Of a stretch of 64,000 bases of DNA, positions 35,292 to 44,739 are shown piece after piece (the stretch's first letter is position 1; each line of letters begins with the position of its first letter). The stretch is from assembly GCA_963757265.1 (NCBI GenBank), contig CAVWRA010000012.1:186001-250000 (forward strand). The letters run 5' to 3'. The notes beneath the pieces were generated by a model. That model saw only the letters and a list, made by a program, of their open reading frames with translations, did no database searches and was not told the origin of the DNA. A program made the translations under genes and the position numbers. The DNA comes from CAIVVT01 sp963757265. Its GTDB lineage: Bacteria > Acidobacteriota > Terriglobia > Bryobacterales > Bryobacteraceae.

Positions 35292-35387
35292 TACCGCTCG
35301 AAGACGCCCGCTTCCTTCCCCTGAGCAATGTCTGGCCTGCCGGCCTGAACCAATGATGCCGCCCACACCGCCATGTAAAACGGCACA

Positions 35388-36308
35388 ATGGAACTTGCAC
35401 CCGTGAAGCCGCGTCTCGCCATTCTGTACGAACACCCGCGCTGGTTCGAGGGCCTGTTTGCGGAGCTGCGCGCGCGCGGCATTCCTTTCGAGGAGTGGAA
35501 GGCTGAGTCGCTGGCGCTGGACCCGGAGCGCGCCGAGTGGCCCGATCTCGTGCTCAACCGCATGAGCGCGTCGGCGCGCTGGCGCGGCCACGGCTGTGGT
35601 CAGTTTGCGGTGTTGGAGATGCTGCGGCTGCTGGAGGCCCGTCGCGTGGCGGTCATCAACGGCTGTGCCGCTTACGAGGTCGAGATCTCCAAGCTGCGCC
35701 AGTTGGAGATCTTCTCGCGCTGCGGGCTGAGCAGTCCCCGAACCCGCGCCGCCAATAGCGCTGCCGTGCTAGTCCAGGCCGCCGCGGACTTGAAATGCCC
35801 CGTCGTCGTGAAACCTAATTGCGGCGGCGCGGGCAGCGGCATGTTGCGCTGCGAGACGCCGCGCGACCTGGAACAACAGCTGGCCCAAATCGACTTCGGC
35901 GCCGACAACGTCGTGCTGGTGCAGGAGTACCACGCGCCGCGCGACGGCTTCATCCAACGCGTGGAAGTGCTCGGCGGCGAGGTCCTCTACGGCCTGCGCA
36001 TCGAGGCGACGTCGTTCAATCTCTGTCCGGCCGACGCGTGCGCGCCCGGCCAGCGGCGCGTCCTGCGCTTCGAGCCGCCACAGCACATCGCCGCCTCCGT
36101 GCTGGCGGTGGCCCGCGCCGCGCGGCTGGACGTCGGGGGCGTGGAATATCTCGAGGATGCCACTGCCGCGCAGCCCATCTTCTATGACATCAACGCGCTG
36201 TCCAACTTTGTCGCCTATGCGGAATCGGTGGTCGGCTTCAACCCGACTTCGAAGTTCGTCGATTACGTGCAGCGCCGCCTTGACGCGCTGTGTTGGGCCC
36301 GCGTCTGA
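35388..36308 (+). CDS. ATP-grasp (RimK-like) ligase
   Basis: 306 residues. The ATP-grasp domain spans about 110-290: KCPVVVKPNCGGAGSGM (about 135-151) is the nucleotide-binding lysine and glycine-rich loop, VQEYH is the adenine-contacting strand, and FYDINALSNF holds the Mg-binding N near the end. The N-terminal part resembles the RimK/LysX pre-ATP-grasp domain. Such enzymes ligate an amino group to a carboxylate (peptide tailing, glutathione-like or D-Ala ligation). The substrate is unknown. Start ATG 35388 lacks a strong SD. Confidence 0.8.
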   Translation: MELAPVKPRLAILYEHPRWFEGLFAELRARGIPFEEWKAESLALDPERAEWPDLVLNRMSASARWRGHGCGQFAVLEMLRLLEARRVAVINGCAAYEVEISKLRQLEIFSRCGLSSPRTRAANSAAVLVQAAADLKCPVVVKPNCGGAGSGMLRCETPRDLEQQLAQIDFGADNVVLVQEYHAPRDGFIQRVEVLGGEVLYGLRIEATSFNLCPADACAPGQRRVLRFEPPQHIAASVLAVARAARLDVGGVEYLEDATAAQPIFYDINALSNFVAYAESVVGFNPTSKFVDYVQRRLDALCWARV

Positions 36309-36339
36309 GGCTGCTCAGCGCCCGATGCTCCGGGCCGGG

Positions 36340-37899
36340 TTAGTGCCGGAAATGCCGCACGCCGGTAAAGACCATCGCCACGCCCAGCCGGTCCGCCGCT
36401 GCAATGACGTCCGCGTCTCTGACTGACCCGCCGGGCTGGATGATGGCCCGCGCCCCATTGGCCACCGCGGCCTCCAGTCCATCGGCGAACGGGAAAAACG
36501 CATCGCTCGCCACAACGCACCCACCCAGCGGCAGCACCGATTTCTTCGCGCCGATCTCAACCGAGAAGACCCGGCTCATCTGGCCCGCGCCGGAACTCAG
36601 CAACTGCCCGGAGCGCGCATAGACGATCGCATTCGACTTCACGTGCTTGCACACCTTCCAGCCGAACTCGAGCGCGCGCCACTGCTCGTCGGTGGGCTGC
36701 ACTGAGGTCACCACGCACGCCGCCTCCCGGCGGAACGTCTCGTTGTCGGGCGTTTGCGCCAGCGCGCCGCCGCTGATCGACTTGATCACCAACTCGCCCG
36801 CGCTCAGGCCGCCCGTCACCCGCACCAGCCGCAAGTTTTTCTTCGCCTTCAACACCGCCAGCGCCGGTGCAGAATAGGACGGCGCCGCGATGGCCTCGAC
36901 GAACAGCTTCGCCACCTCCTCCGCCGTCGCCCCGTCCAGTTCACGATTGAACGCCAGCACGCCGCCATAGGCCGAAACCGGGTCGGCCTCGTATGCCCTG
37001 ACGTACGCCTCCGCCAGCGTCTCCTGCTCGGCGCAGCCGCAGGGATTGGTGTGCTTTATGATCGCCGCCGCGGGCGCGCTGAACTCCTGGATCAACTGCC
37101 AGGCCCCGTCCAGGTCCACCAGGTTGTTGTACGAAAGCTCTTTGCCGTGCAGTTGCACGGCGCCGGCGATGCCCGTCGCGCCGGCGGCGTAAAGTGCCGC
37201 CTTCTGGTGCGGGTTCTCGCCGTAGCGCAAGGTCTGCCGCCGCGGCAATACGATGCTCAGGCTGGCCGGCAACTCAGCCGGCTGTTCCACAAAACGCCCG
37301 CCCTCGCACTCCAGCCGCGCCAGCCGCGTCGTGATCGCGGCATCGTAGGCGGCAGTCAGCTCGAAGGCCTTACGCGCCAGGTCCCACAGCGTCTTCTTCG
37401 ACAGCGACCCGCCGCTGGCCTTCAGTTCCTCCAGCACCGGCGCGTAGTCGGCCACCGAGGTCACCACGGCGACGTCCTGGAAGTTTTTGGCGGCCGCGCG
37501 GATCATCGTCGGCCCGCCAATGTCGATGTTCTCGATCAGCTCGTCGATGGTCGCGTCCGTCTTCGCCGCGGAAGCAGCGAAGTCGTACAGGTTCACTACC
37601 ACCATGTCGATTGTCGGGATGGCGTGCGCCGCGAGGGCTTGCATGTGCCCGGCCACATCGCGCCGCGCCAGAATCCCGCCCGCCACGCGCGGGTGAATTG
37701 TCTTGACGCGTCCGTCCAGCATCTCCGGGAAGCCCGTCACTTCGCTGACGTCCCGAACCAGCAGCCCGGCGCCGCGCAGCAGCTTCGCCGTTCCGCCGGT
37801 GGAAATCAGCTCCACGCCGAGGCCCGCCAGAGCTTGCGCGAACTCAACCAGTCCGCTTTTGTCGGTTACACTCACAAGCGCACGCTGGATAGATGACAT
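36340..37899 (-). CDS. purH: Bifunctional AICAR transformylase/IMP cyclohydrolase
   Basis: 519 residues from ATG 37899 (a GTG two codons earlier is possible). The N-terminal MGS-like IMP cyclohydrolase domain (about 1-200) starts QRALVSVTDKSGLVEFAQAL; the C-terminal AICAR transformylase has RYGENPHQKAALY and the KHTNPCGCA motif (lysine-histidine near the catalytic site). It performs the last two steps of de novo purine synthesis with 10-formyl-THF, so it links to glyA and the folate genes. Transcribed alone on the minus strand. Confidence 0.96.
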   Translation of the reverse strand: MSSIQRALVSVTDKSGLVEFAQALAGLGVELISTGGTAKLLRGAGLLVRDVSEVTGFPEMLDGRVKTIHPRVAGGILARRDVAGHMQALAAHAIPTIDMVVVNLYDFAASAAKTDATIDELIENIDIGGPTMIRAAAKNFQDVAVVTSVADYAPVLEELKASGGSLSKKTLWDLARKAFELTAAYDAAITTRLARLECEGGRFVEQPAELPASLSIVLPRRQTLRYGENPHQKAALYAAGATGIAGAVQLHGKELSYNNLVDLDGAWQLIQEFSAPAAAIIKHTNPCGCAEQETLAEAYVRAYEADPVSAYGGVLAFNRELDGATAEEVAKLFVEAIAAPSYSAPALAVLKAKKNLRLVRVTGGLSAGELVIKSISGGALAQTPDNETFRREAACVVTSVQPTDEQWRALEFGWKVCKHVKSNAIVYARSGQLLSSGAGQMSRVFSVEIGAKKSVLPLGGCVVASDAFFPFADGLEAAVANGARAIIQPGGSVRDADVIAAADRLGVAMVFTGVRHFRH

Positions 37900-37960
37900 A
37901 AACACCCCATTCTCTCACGGCATCATGCGGCCATCGACGGGAGTGCTGCGCCCCCACCCC

Positions 37961-37988
37961 TTGCAACTCCCAGCCTTTCCTGTAGAAT
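37961..37988 (+). promoter_or_regulatory. Candidate sigma70 promoter of the secreted-protein gene
   Basis: TTGCAA (37961-37966) and TAGAAT (37983-37988) are 16 bp apart, with a predicted start near 37995, about 30 bases before ATG 38027. Confidence 0.5.
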
Positions 37989-38026
37989 GGAATCCGAAAA
38001 ACAGTTTTGCAAAGGAGGCCGGGTTC

Positions 38027-39205
38027 ATGCCCAGCAATTTTAAGAGTGTTCGGCTGCTCGCCGTGATGGCGGCGCTGGTGGTTCTCTGTCTGCCCGTGGC
38101 GTGGGGCCAGGCAGGCTCCGGGCTGCCTGCGGGCGGAACCTATAACGTCACTGGCGCTCAAGTGGGCGTTGAAGCGGACGGTTCCGTGTGGCAGACGATC
38201 CTATGGTTCGTCAATGTGTCCGCCGGCACTCAGGATGCCGCTGTCGTGGCGGTGCTCAACCCGGACGGGACTCCCGCCGACGTCACCTGCACGCTCGCTG
38301 ACGGCACTTTCTCAACGTATTGCGTGTGGGCTGGAAATTCCATTCTGACGGATGGCGACGAGCGCATCGTTTTGACCGGCCTGAGCCCAACTTCAGCCGC
38401 CAGCCCGATCACAATTCAACTCCTCTCCGCGGGCGGCTTCGCGATCACTGCCGTCGTCCAGCACTTGGATGCCAAAGGCAATGTGCTTTCCTCCGCGGGA
38501 TTGACCGACCCGGGGCTCTTGGTACCGGGAGTTACCGCTTCTTACGCTGGCGCGATCGACGAGGAGCAGTTCGTGGACGAGTCCATCATCCTCAGCAACC
38601 CCTCCGCCAACGCGTCGATCGCCGTCACCTTGAACGCTTATGACGGCCAGGCCGGCGCAGGCGCGCGTCCGCCCATCGGAACGAAGCAGTTCGTGATCCC
38701 GCCGCTGGGACGCGTTTCGGGCTTGTTCACCGAGATCTTCTCCGGCGTGAACTTCCTGAGCTACTCGAACAGTGTGGGCACGAAGGGCTTGCTCCAAGGT
38801 TTCTTCTCGGCCACTGCCAGCGAGAATTTCGGCATCGCCGTGGCGCGGCAGGACATTGCCCCGAATGGCGCGATTGTCACGACTCCCTGGTCGGCTTTCC
38901 CGGCCGCAACGCCCCCCGCCGGCGCGGTAGCTTACCTGTCGGTGGCCCCCCCGACGTCCTGCCAGGGCGATTACACGGGAACAATCACCGCCAGCGCCAG
39001 CGTCCCGTGGGTCGTCTATGTTCACATCGGCGCGGCGAAGTACGAGCCCATGACTAGCGGACCGATTGTTGATGCCAGTGGTTCTGTTACCAGCACGACG
39101 GTCAACTGGCTCGCGCCGGGAGAGTTTTTCACGCTCGAGGCCCAGAGCGGCGGAATTCTCCAGACGGTCGCGCTGACGCCGCCATCCCAGTGCAAGATTC
39201 AGTGA
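38027..39205 (+). CDS. Secreted hypothetical protein (392 aa)
   Basis: ATG 38027 with an ideal AAGGAGG. An N-terminal signal peptide (MPSNFKSVRLLAVMAALVVL, cleavage near VAWGQA) is followed by a beta-rich, Gly/Ser/Thr-rich ectodomain with repeated VNVSAG, VAVLNPDGTPAD and SNPSANASIAVTLNAYDGQ-like strands, as in Ig- or choice-of-anchor-type extracellular modules. Two cysteines near 90-100 and two near 305 and 390 could form disulfides. No catalytic family is recognised. It precedes the hybrid sensor gene by 277 bp. Confidence 0.7.
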   Translation: MPSNFKSVRLLAVMAALVVLCLPVAWGQAGSGLPAGGTYNVTGAQVGVEADGSVWQTILWFVNVSAGTQDAAVVAVLNPDGTPADVTCTLADGTFSTYCVWAGNSILTDGDERIVLTGLSPTSAASPITIQLLSAGGFAITAVVQHLDAKGNVLSSAGLTDPGLLVPGVTASYAGAIDEEQFVDESIILSNPSANASIAVTLNAYDGQAGAGARPPIGTKQFVIPPLGRVSGLFTEIFSGVNFLSYSNSVGTKGLLQGFFSATASENFGIAVARQDIAPNGAIVTTPWSAFPAATPPAGAVAYLSVAPPTSCQGDYTGTITASASVPWVVYVHIGAAKYEPMTSGPIVDASGSVTSTTVNWLAPGEFFTLEAQSGGILQTVALTPPSQCKIQ

Positions 39206-39482
39206 CGGATGATCGAATCCTGTTCCCGATACCGGATGTGAGGAGAACCGCATCTGTGCGTGGCCGCCGGGGCTATTCCCGGGCGTCTGTGTCGTAGTCA
39301 ATCGAAAGTCGCTCCAAGGCGGCGGCAGCGATTGTGTAGAATGTCAACTGCTGCGGGTATCGGCGCTGGACTTCCAGCCCATCCCGGCCGCGGGTCAGCC
39401 GTGGCCGGTGCATGAATCGATGCCCTTGTCCGGGGGAATCCATCACGATCCGGTCCTGTTCCGGCTACGGCCGAGGTGAATT

Positions 39483-42400
39483 GTGCTGAAGGGCCTGTTT
39501 GACCGCACTCCAGCGTTCCGGGCGCCCCGCCGAAGGGAATGCGGTGCGCGCGTTTCCATCTTCGAGGTGCTCTTCGCCGCCCTCGCGCTGATCCCGATCC
39601 TCAGCGCCCAACAGTACAGCTTTTATGACTACGGCGGCGAGCAAGGGCTGACCAACCTCGTGGTCCGGGGCCTGTTCCAGGACCGCGCCGGATTCCTGTG
39701 GGTCACTACGGAGAATGGCGTATTCCGTTTTGACGGCGAGCAATTCCAACGCTTTGGACCGGAAGAGGGGCTGCCTCGAACGCCGGGCGCCTCGATCGGG
39801 GAAGCTCCGGACGGGGGTATCCTGGTCGGATCCTCCGCCGGGCTGTTCCGGAACCGGGGAAATCGCTTCGTGGCAGTCAAAATGCCCGGCGCAAGCGGCG
39901 TCAGCCCCTTGCAGGGAGTGGTTTCCGATGGCGCCGGGCACACCTTCATCGCCACCGATAAGGGCTTGGCCGTGGCCACTCTCGAAGCCGGTGGGGATTT
40001 CCGGTTGCGCATTCTCCCTGTGCCCGCCGGGGTTCAGGATCCTCAATTTGGCGCCCTGTTCGCCGACCACGATGCAGTCTGGTTCCGCTGCGACCAGGCT
40101 GTGTGCCGGCTGGAACACGACACCGTGACCCGGTTCGGCCAAGCCGAGGGCCTGCCGCCGTCAGACTGGGTCAGCATCGTTCGCGATGGGCAAGGCGATC
40201 TGTGGGCCGCCAGCGGCCGCGAGCTGGCGGAGCTGCATCAGGGTTCCGAGCGCTTCGAACGGGCCACCTCCGCGCTGAACGGGCCTTCCATCGGCCGCAA
40301 CCTGGCTGTGGACCGGCAGGGGCGGCTTCTGGTTCCCACGACCGCCGGCCTGGCCATCCAGGATGCCGGCCGGTTCCGGATGGCAGGGCCACAGGCCGGC
40401 CTGAATCCGCCCATCGAGGCGGTGCTTCAGGACCGGGAAGGTTCGGTCTGGCTGGGCTACACGGGACACGGCCTGGCCCGCTGGCTGGGCTACGGGGAGT
40501 GGGAAGCCTTTCAGGCCGGGAGCGGGCTGACGAGTGATCGGGTCTACGAGATTCTGCCGCTCAGCGGAAGCCTGGTGTGGGTGGGAACCGAAGGCGGGCT
40601 GTTCCGCGGCCGCAAGAGCGGCGACAACTGGCAGTGGGAGCGAATTCAGCGCCTGGGTGCCGTGCCCGCGCATTCGGTCCGGCGCGCGCCTGACGGCAAG
40701 TTGTGGGTTGGCACCGCAGGCCGTGGCGCGGCGGTGTTCGATCCTGAGAGTGGCCGCGTGCAGTGGTTTGGCGACGTGCTCGGCCTGCTCGCCGACTCGC
40801 CTGAGACATTGGAGATCGATCACACTGGGCGCGTCTGGGCAGGCACGGAAAGAGGCCTGTTCGTAACCAGCCCGGCGCGTGGCCGTTTCGCGCGGGTCGC
40901 GGAGATTCCCGCCATTCGCGTGTGGTCGGTGGCCGAAGCACCCGAGGGGGACCTGTGGATCGGAACCGTCGAGGGGCTCTTTCATCTCGCCGCAAACCAG
41001 TGCCGCCGCCTGAGCGCGGCCGACGGCCTGGCCCAGGACAGTATTATCTCCACGGCCGTTTCGCGCTCCGGGGATGTTTGGGTCGGCTACCCGTCTTCCA
41101 GCACCATTACGCGTATCCAAGGCCCGGAACTGCGCATGACGCATTTCGGCCCCGCTCAGGGGTTCAAGGCCGGCATGTCATATGCTCTTGCGACGGATGC
41201 GCTGGGCCGCCTGTGGGCGGGCACGGAACAGGGCGCGTTCTTTTGGGATGGCGATACCTGGATCCACTACGACCACGGCGACGGACTGGTGTGGGACGAC
41301 TGCGGCCTGCACGCCCTGAGTCCCGCGCCCGACGGCTCAGTGTGGATCGGCACGCGCGCGGGGCTGTCCCGTTTCAGCCCATCCGGCAGGCCGAACAGCG
41401 CCGCGCCTCCGGAGGTCGTTTTCACGGCGCTTCAGCTCGGCCGCACTGAGTTCGCCCCGTCCACCGGCGCCTCCGTCGATGCCCGCTCCAACACGCTGAC
41501 GGCCCGCTACTCGATTCTCGCTTTCACACACCCCGGCGGCGTCCTGTTCCGCTACCGGCTCGCTCCACTCTCCGCGGAGTGGCGCGAAACCGGCCTGCGG
41601 GAGATCCAGTTTCCCGGGCTTCCTCCGGGCTCCTACCGCCTGGAGGTCGCGGCCCGCCTCGCCGCGGGCCAGTGGAGCGCGCTACCTGTCACTTTCGGAT
41701 TCGAGATTCTGCCCCTGTGGTGGCAGACGTGGTGGTTCCGGATCCCGGTCATCCTGCTGCCCATCGGGCTGAGCATCCTGCTGCTGCTAAGACGCGAGCG
41801 TGAGGAGGACGCCGTGCGCGAGTCGCTGGAGAGCGCCGTGGAACAGCGCACCGTCGAACTGCGCGAACAGGCCGCCGAACTGCAGCGCCAGACCGCCCTC
41901 GCCGCACAGGGAATGGCCCGTGCCGAGGCCGCCGACTACGCCCGGGGCGAGTTCCTGGCGCGGGTCAGTGACGCGGTCCGCCACGCCATGAGTGGCATCG
42001 TCGACGCCACCGGCCGGCTACTGGCCGCGCCCTCGAACCCCCAGCAGCAGGAACTCCTCGGCAGCATCAGATCCTCTTCCGAGGCCCTGCGCACGCTGCT
42101 CAATAATCTCCTCGAGTTCACCGAAATCGAGGCCGGCCGCCTGGAGATCCACGCCGCATCGTTCGCCGTCGTCCACGCCGTGGGCGGCGCCTGCCGCCAC
42201 TTCCTTCCAGAGGCCGCCCGGAAAGGCCTCTCGCTGACCTGGGAATTCGCTGCCCACACGCCGGAGTTCGTCATCGGCGACGCCAACCGCTTCCGCCAGG
42301 TCCTGCTCAACCTGATCGCCAATGGCGTGAGTTTCACCGAGCGCGGGGGCGTCCGGGTGGAGGTTTCCTGGCGTCAACTGGAGGACGATGCACTGGAGTT

Positions 42401-43118
42401 GTGCTGCGCTGTTGTTGACACCGGCATTGGCATCACCGCCGAGCGCCGCGACGCGATCAGCGAGTGCTTTTCGCGCGGCGACGCGCCCACCATGCTGGTT
42501 CTCGGCACCACCGGCCTGGGACTGGCCATCTCCTCGCGGCTGGTGGGCCTGATGGGCGGCCGAATATCGGTCGAGAGCGAACCGGGGGCGGGCAGCGCGT
42601 TTCGCTTTACAATCCCGGTGCGCCGTATCGCGCCGGCCGCGGGCTCGTCAGAGCAGCCTCCCACACCCGGCGCCTCCCTCTCCGCCGGGCGCGGCCTGAG
42701 CGTCCTGCTGGTGGAGCACAACGCCCTCAATCAGAGGGTGGCCACGGCCCTGCTCGGGCAGCGAGGCCATCGGGTCAGCATCGCCGAGGATGGCTTGTCG
42801 GCCGTGATGAGGGCTGCCGAAGAGAGTTTCGACGCCATTCTGATCGACGTCCAGATACCGCAGATGAACGGCTTCGAGGTGGCGCGGCGGATTCGCGCCG
42901 TCGAGGCCGACTCCGGCCGCCATACGCCGATGTTCGCCCTGGCCGCGCACGCCTTGCAGGCCATGCGCGAGGAGTGCCTGGCCGCGGGGATGGATGGCAT
43001 GGTTGGCAAGCCATTCGAACCGGGCGAACTGTTCGCCGCCGTCGAATCCAGCGGCCGGCCGCTGGAAGCAGTGGATGCGCCCCAAGCGGCGAGTCCGCCT
43101 GGTGGCTCCAGCGGCTGA
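39483..43118 (+). CDS. Two-component-propeller hybrid sensor with degenerate HisKA
   Basis: 1211 residues from GTG 39483. Signal anchor (about 24-42), about fourteen reg_prop repeats forming two beta-propellers (about 45-640, DxxGxLWxGTxxGL), a Y_Y_Y domain (about 680-742), one membrane helix (about 752-770), a coiled coil, HisKA (about 820-890), HATPase (about 935-1047) and a receiver (about 1072-1190). The HisKA phospho-site, normally S-H-E, is SDA with D830 in place of histidine. The ATPase keeps DTGIGIT and GLGLAIS, though its N-box reads NLIANG. The receiver keeps D1122 and K1176, but the acidic pair is EH. It may be a pseudokinase or use unusual phosphotransfer. It is the nearest full-length gene upstream of the GG-peptide cluster. 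Confidence 0.88.
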   Translation: MLKGLFDRTPAFRAPRRRECGARVSIFEVLFAALALIPILSAQQYSFYDYGGEQGLTNLVVRGLFQDRAGFLWVTTENGVFRFDGEQFQRFGPEEGLPRTPGASIGEAPDGGILVGSSAGLFRNRGNRFVAVKMPGASGVSPLQGVVSDGAGHTFIATDKGLAVATLEAGGDFRLRILPVPAGVQDPQFGALFADHDAVWFRCDQAVCRLEHDTVTRFGQAEGLPPSDWVSIVRDGQGDLWAASGRELAELHQGSERFERATSALNGPSIGRNLAVDRQGRLLVPTTAGLAIQDAGRFRMAGPQAGLNPPIEAVLQDREGSVWLGYTGHGLARWLGYGEWEAFQAGSGLTSDRVYEILPLSGSLVWVGTEGGLFRGRKSGDNWQWERIQRLGAVPAHSVRRAPDGKLWVGTAGRGAAVFDPESGRVQWFGDVLGLLADSPETLEIDHTGRVWAGTERGLFVTSPARGRFARVAEIPAIRVWSVAEAPEGDLWIGTVEGLFHLAANQCRRLSAADGLAQDSIISTAVSRSGDVWVGYPSSSTITRIQGPELRMTHFGPAQGFKAGMSYALATDALGRLWAGTEQGAFFWDGDTWIHYDHGDGLVWDDCGLHALSPAPDGSVWIGTRAGLSRFSPSGRPNSAAPPEVVFTALQLGRTEFAPSTGASVDARSNTLTARYSILAFTHPGGVLFRYRLAPLSAEWRETGLREIQFPGLPPGSYRLEVAARLAAGQWSALPVTFGFEILPLWWQTWWFRIPVILLPIGLSILLLLRREREEDAVRESLESAVEQRTVELREQAAELQRQTALAAQGMARAEAADYARGEFLARVSDAVRHAMSGIVDATGRLLAAPSNPQQQELLGSIRSSSEALRTLLNNLLEFTEIEAGRLEIHAASFAVVHAVGGACRHFLPEAARKGLSLTWEFAAHTPEFVIGDANRFRQVLLNLIANGVSFTERGGVRVEVSWRQLEDDALELCCAVVDTGIGITAERRDAISECFSRGDAPTMLVLGTTGLGLAISSRLVGLMGGRISVESEPGAGSAFRFTIPVRRIAPAAGSSEQPPTPGASLSAGRGLSVLLVEHNALNQRVATALLGQRGHRVSIAEDGLSAVMRAAEESFDAILIDVQIPQMNGFEVARRIRAVEADSGRHTPMFALAAHALQAMREECLAAGMDGMVGKPFEPGELFAAVESSGRPLEAVDAPQAASPPGGSSG

Positions 43119-43886
43119 GGTCCGCCACCCCGTCCGCGCTGGCGTCGAGGGTCCGCGTGCGCTGAGGCGGCCGAAGTCTCCTGAGGGCTCCGGAGCCAAG
43201 CGTTCGTTAATTAGAAAATCTACTGCCGCAATGACACTTGGATCAGTATCACTGAATTGTGAGGAACAAAGCCAATTTTCGACTTTTTCATTTTAGAATG
43301 AATGGTTTAAAATGGCTATCTCTCGATTCTTAGTCGCTAATTCTTCGATTCTAAAGAGCGGACACCCCAGGTTGCCCGGCCATAGCTCTCACCCTGAGCT
43401 TAGACCTCGTGTCAAGCTGCTGCCGCTGACAGTTGCGCATTGCAACAAGATCAGTTCACGGTCCGGCTGCCGCTGATCTTCAAAGGATTCTTGCCTGGAA
43501 TTGTCAACGAAGTGGTAATCTGTTTACAACAATGTGGACAGTTCCAGAAAGATAACCACATTCAATAAGGGACTGGCAAGTGCGAAGCGCGGGGAGAGGA
43601 AACGGGCTTGGAAGCAGTAACTCCTTTAACTGGTTTACATTGCGATGAATCACGTCGCGCATCGAGGGGCCTGCGAGACGTCGAAGGGCGATTGGCATAG
43701 TGCTTGCATGCTAATGCCGCGATAGCAGATTCTTCCTGGATCTGGGTCAGCGGGTCGAGTTTGATGGTTCTTCCGTGGCCCCTTCTGAATCGAATCCTGG
43801 AAGAGCAGGGCGCGGCGGTGGCTGCAGCCTGAGGCTGGAGTGTTCGAGAGGGAGTGCAAGTGAGTCGAAGTCCGCACAAGGAGATC
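43119..43886. other. 768-bp regulatory spacer upstream of the GG-peptide genes
   Basis: Unusually AT-rich around 43200-43340 compared with the rest of the window. No long convincing gene. It contains two copies of GCTGCCGCTGA (43419-43429 and 43466-43476), a GTTGC-N5-GCAAC palindrome (43432-43446) between them, and a sigma54-type promoter downstream, which fits a bacterial enhancer-binding-protein arrangement. Confidence 0.45.
43693..43708 (+). promoter_or_regulatory. Candidate sigma54 (-24/-12) promoter
   Basis: TGGCATAGTGCTTGCA has GG at -24 and GC at -12 with the required 12-bp offset; it matches the consensus TGGCAC-N5-TTGCW except at one or two variable positions. Predicted transcription starts near 43720, about 170 bases before the first GG-peptide gene. 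Confidence 0.6.
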
Positions 43887-44000
43887 ATGATGAACGACTT
43901 AATGAACTGGGTAGTCAAGAATAGCCCAGAAAGCAATGCTGACGGCGAACTGAGCGACGCCGAGGCCGATGAGATTTCCGGCGGGGTTCTGCTCCAATAG
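43887..44000 (+). CDS. Double-glycine leader peptide 1 (37 aa)
   Basis: ATG 43887 (a second ATG follows at 43890) sits behind AAGGAG. The leader ends ELSDAEADEISGG, matching the class II bacteriocin/RiPP rule: L at -12, S at -11, E at -8, I at -4, GG at -2/-1. The predicted core is only VLLQ. The N-terminal half (MNDLMNWVVKNSPES) is longer and different from peptides 2-4. Such leaders are normally cut by C39-peptidase ABC exporters. With so short a core, a signalling role, a cleaved leader with another function, or a relic are all possible. Confidence 0.6.
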   Translation: MMNDLMNWVVKNSPESNADGELSDAEADEISGGVLLQ

Positions 44001-44180
44001 GTTTTTTCGAATCGGCCGGCCGGTGACGGGTGGGCGATGGCGCACCCTCGCGCGCTGGCTTGGCCAATCGACTTTCTCCGGTGTGGAGAGATTCCGTTGT
44101 CCCGTGATCAACGGGCAGCGAAACCCTGAAATTGCGTGCAACCGCCAGGCATGGCGCGACCAAAGAAAGGAAAACCGCAA

Positions 44181-44288
44181 ATGAGCAACTACGATCCCGA
44201 GATCAAGCATGAGGACGAACTCACGGACGAGCAGGCCAGCACAGTGTCGGGCGGCAACCACCATGTTCCTCCGCCCCCGAACCCCTAA
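44181..44288 (+). CDS. Double-glycine leader peptide 2 (35 aa)
   Basis: ATG 44181 after AAAGGA. Acidic leader ending ELTDEQASTVSGG, core NHHVPPPPNP: histidine-rich then four consecutive prolines. The leader obeys the L-12/T-11/Q-8/V-4/GG rule, conserved with peptides 1, 3 and 4 although the rest differs. No cysteine. It stands 180 bp after peptide 1 and 278 bp before peptide 3. Unmodified proline-rich tails of this size could be secreted signals. Confidence 0.65.
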   Translation: MSNYDPEIKHEDELTDEQASTVSGGNHHVPPPPNP

Positions 44289-44566
44289 TCTGCTTTTCCT
44301 CAACCAATGAATGGACCGCCCGGGGTTGCGGGGAGGACGAAAACCTTGGCGGTATGGGCCTCGAGAACTCGTGGAGGAGTTGAGCGAGGCGGGAGCGTTG
44401 AACACGGCGGGCCGGGTGAGCGGTCGATTGCCCGCTTCCCCGGCCGAGCCGATCTCATTCCCCCGCTGCGAGCCAAGCGCAGCCGGGGCGTGCGTAGCGG
44501 GCGGTGGAATGTCGTCGGAGCGTGGCGCCGCCAAGCGTAGCGAGGTGAGAGAAAAGAGCACCAAAG

Positions 44567-44671
44567 ATGAGGAACCACCAGGATCCCGGCGCCAAGCCGG
44601 CGGACGAGCTCACGGAAGAGCAATCGGATGACGTATCGGGCGGTCACTTTGAACCGCCTGACCCCTGCTAA
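44567..44671 (+). CDS. Double-glycine leader peptide 3 (34 aa)
   Basis: ATG 44567. Leader ending ELTEEQSDDVSGG; core HFEPPDPC. The leader N-terminus reads MRNHQDPGAKPAD, differing from peptide 4 by one residue (R2 for S2). The core differs by one residue (E for T). It is the first member of a 173-bp tandem duplication. The single C-terminal cysteine could be a modification, dimerisation or anchoring site. The SD is weak (GAGAGAAAAG region). Confidence 0.7.
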   Translation: MRNHQDPGAKPADELTEEQSDDVSGGHFEPPDPC

Positions 44672-44739
44672 GCCGTTCTCCCCGTACCGAGGATCGAGCG
44701 CAACCGCAGAAGTTGATGACAAGCGGAGAGAAACACAAA

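Noticed and set aside
43562..43936. Minus-strand frame of 124 codons opposite peptide 1
   Set aside because: No start signal or family; it is antisense to the peptide gene and the sigma54 region.
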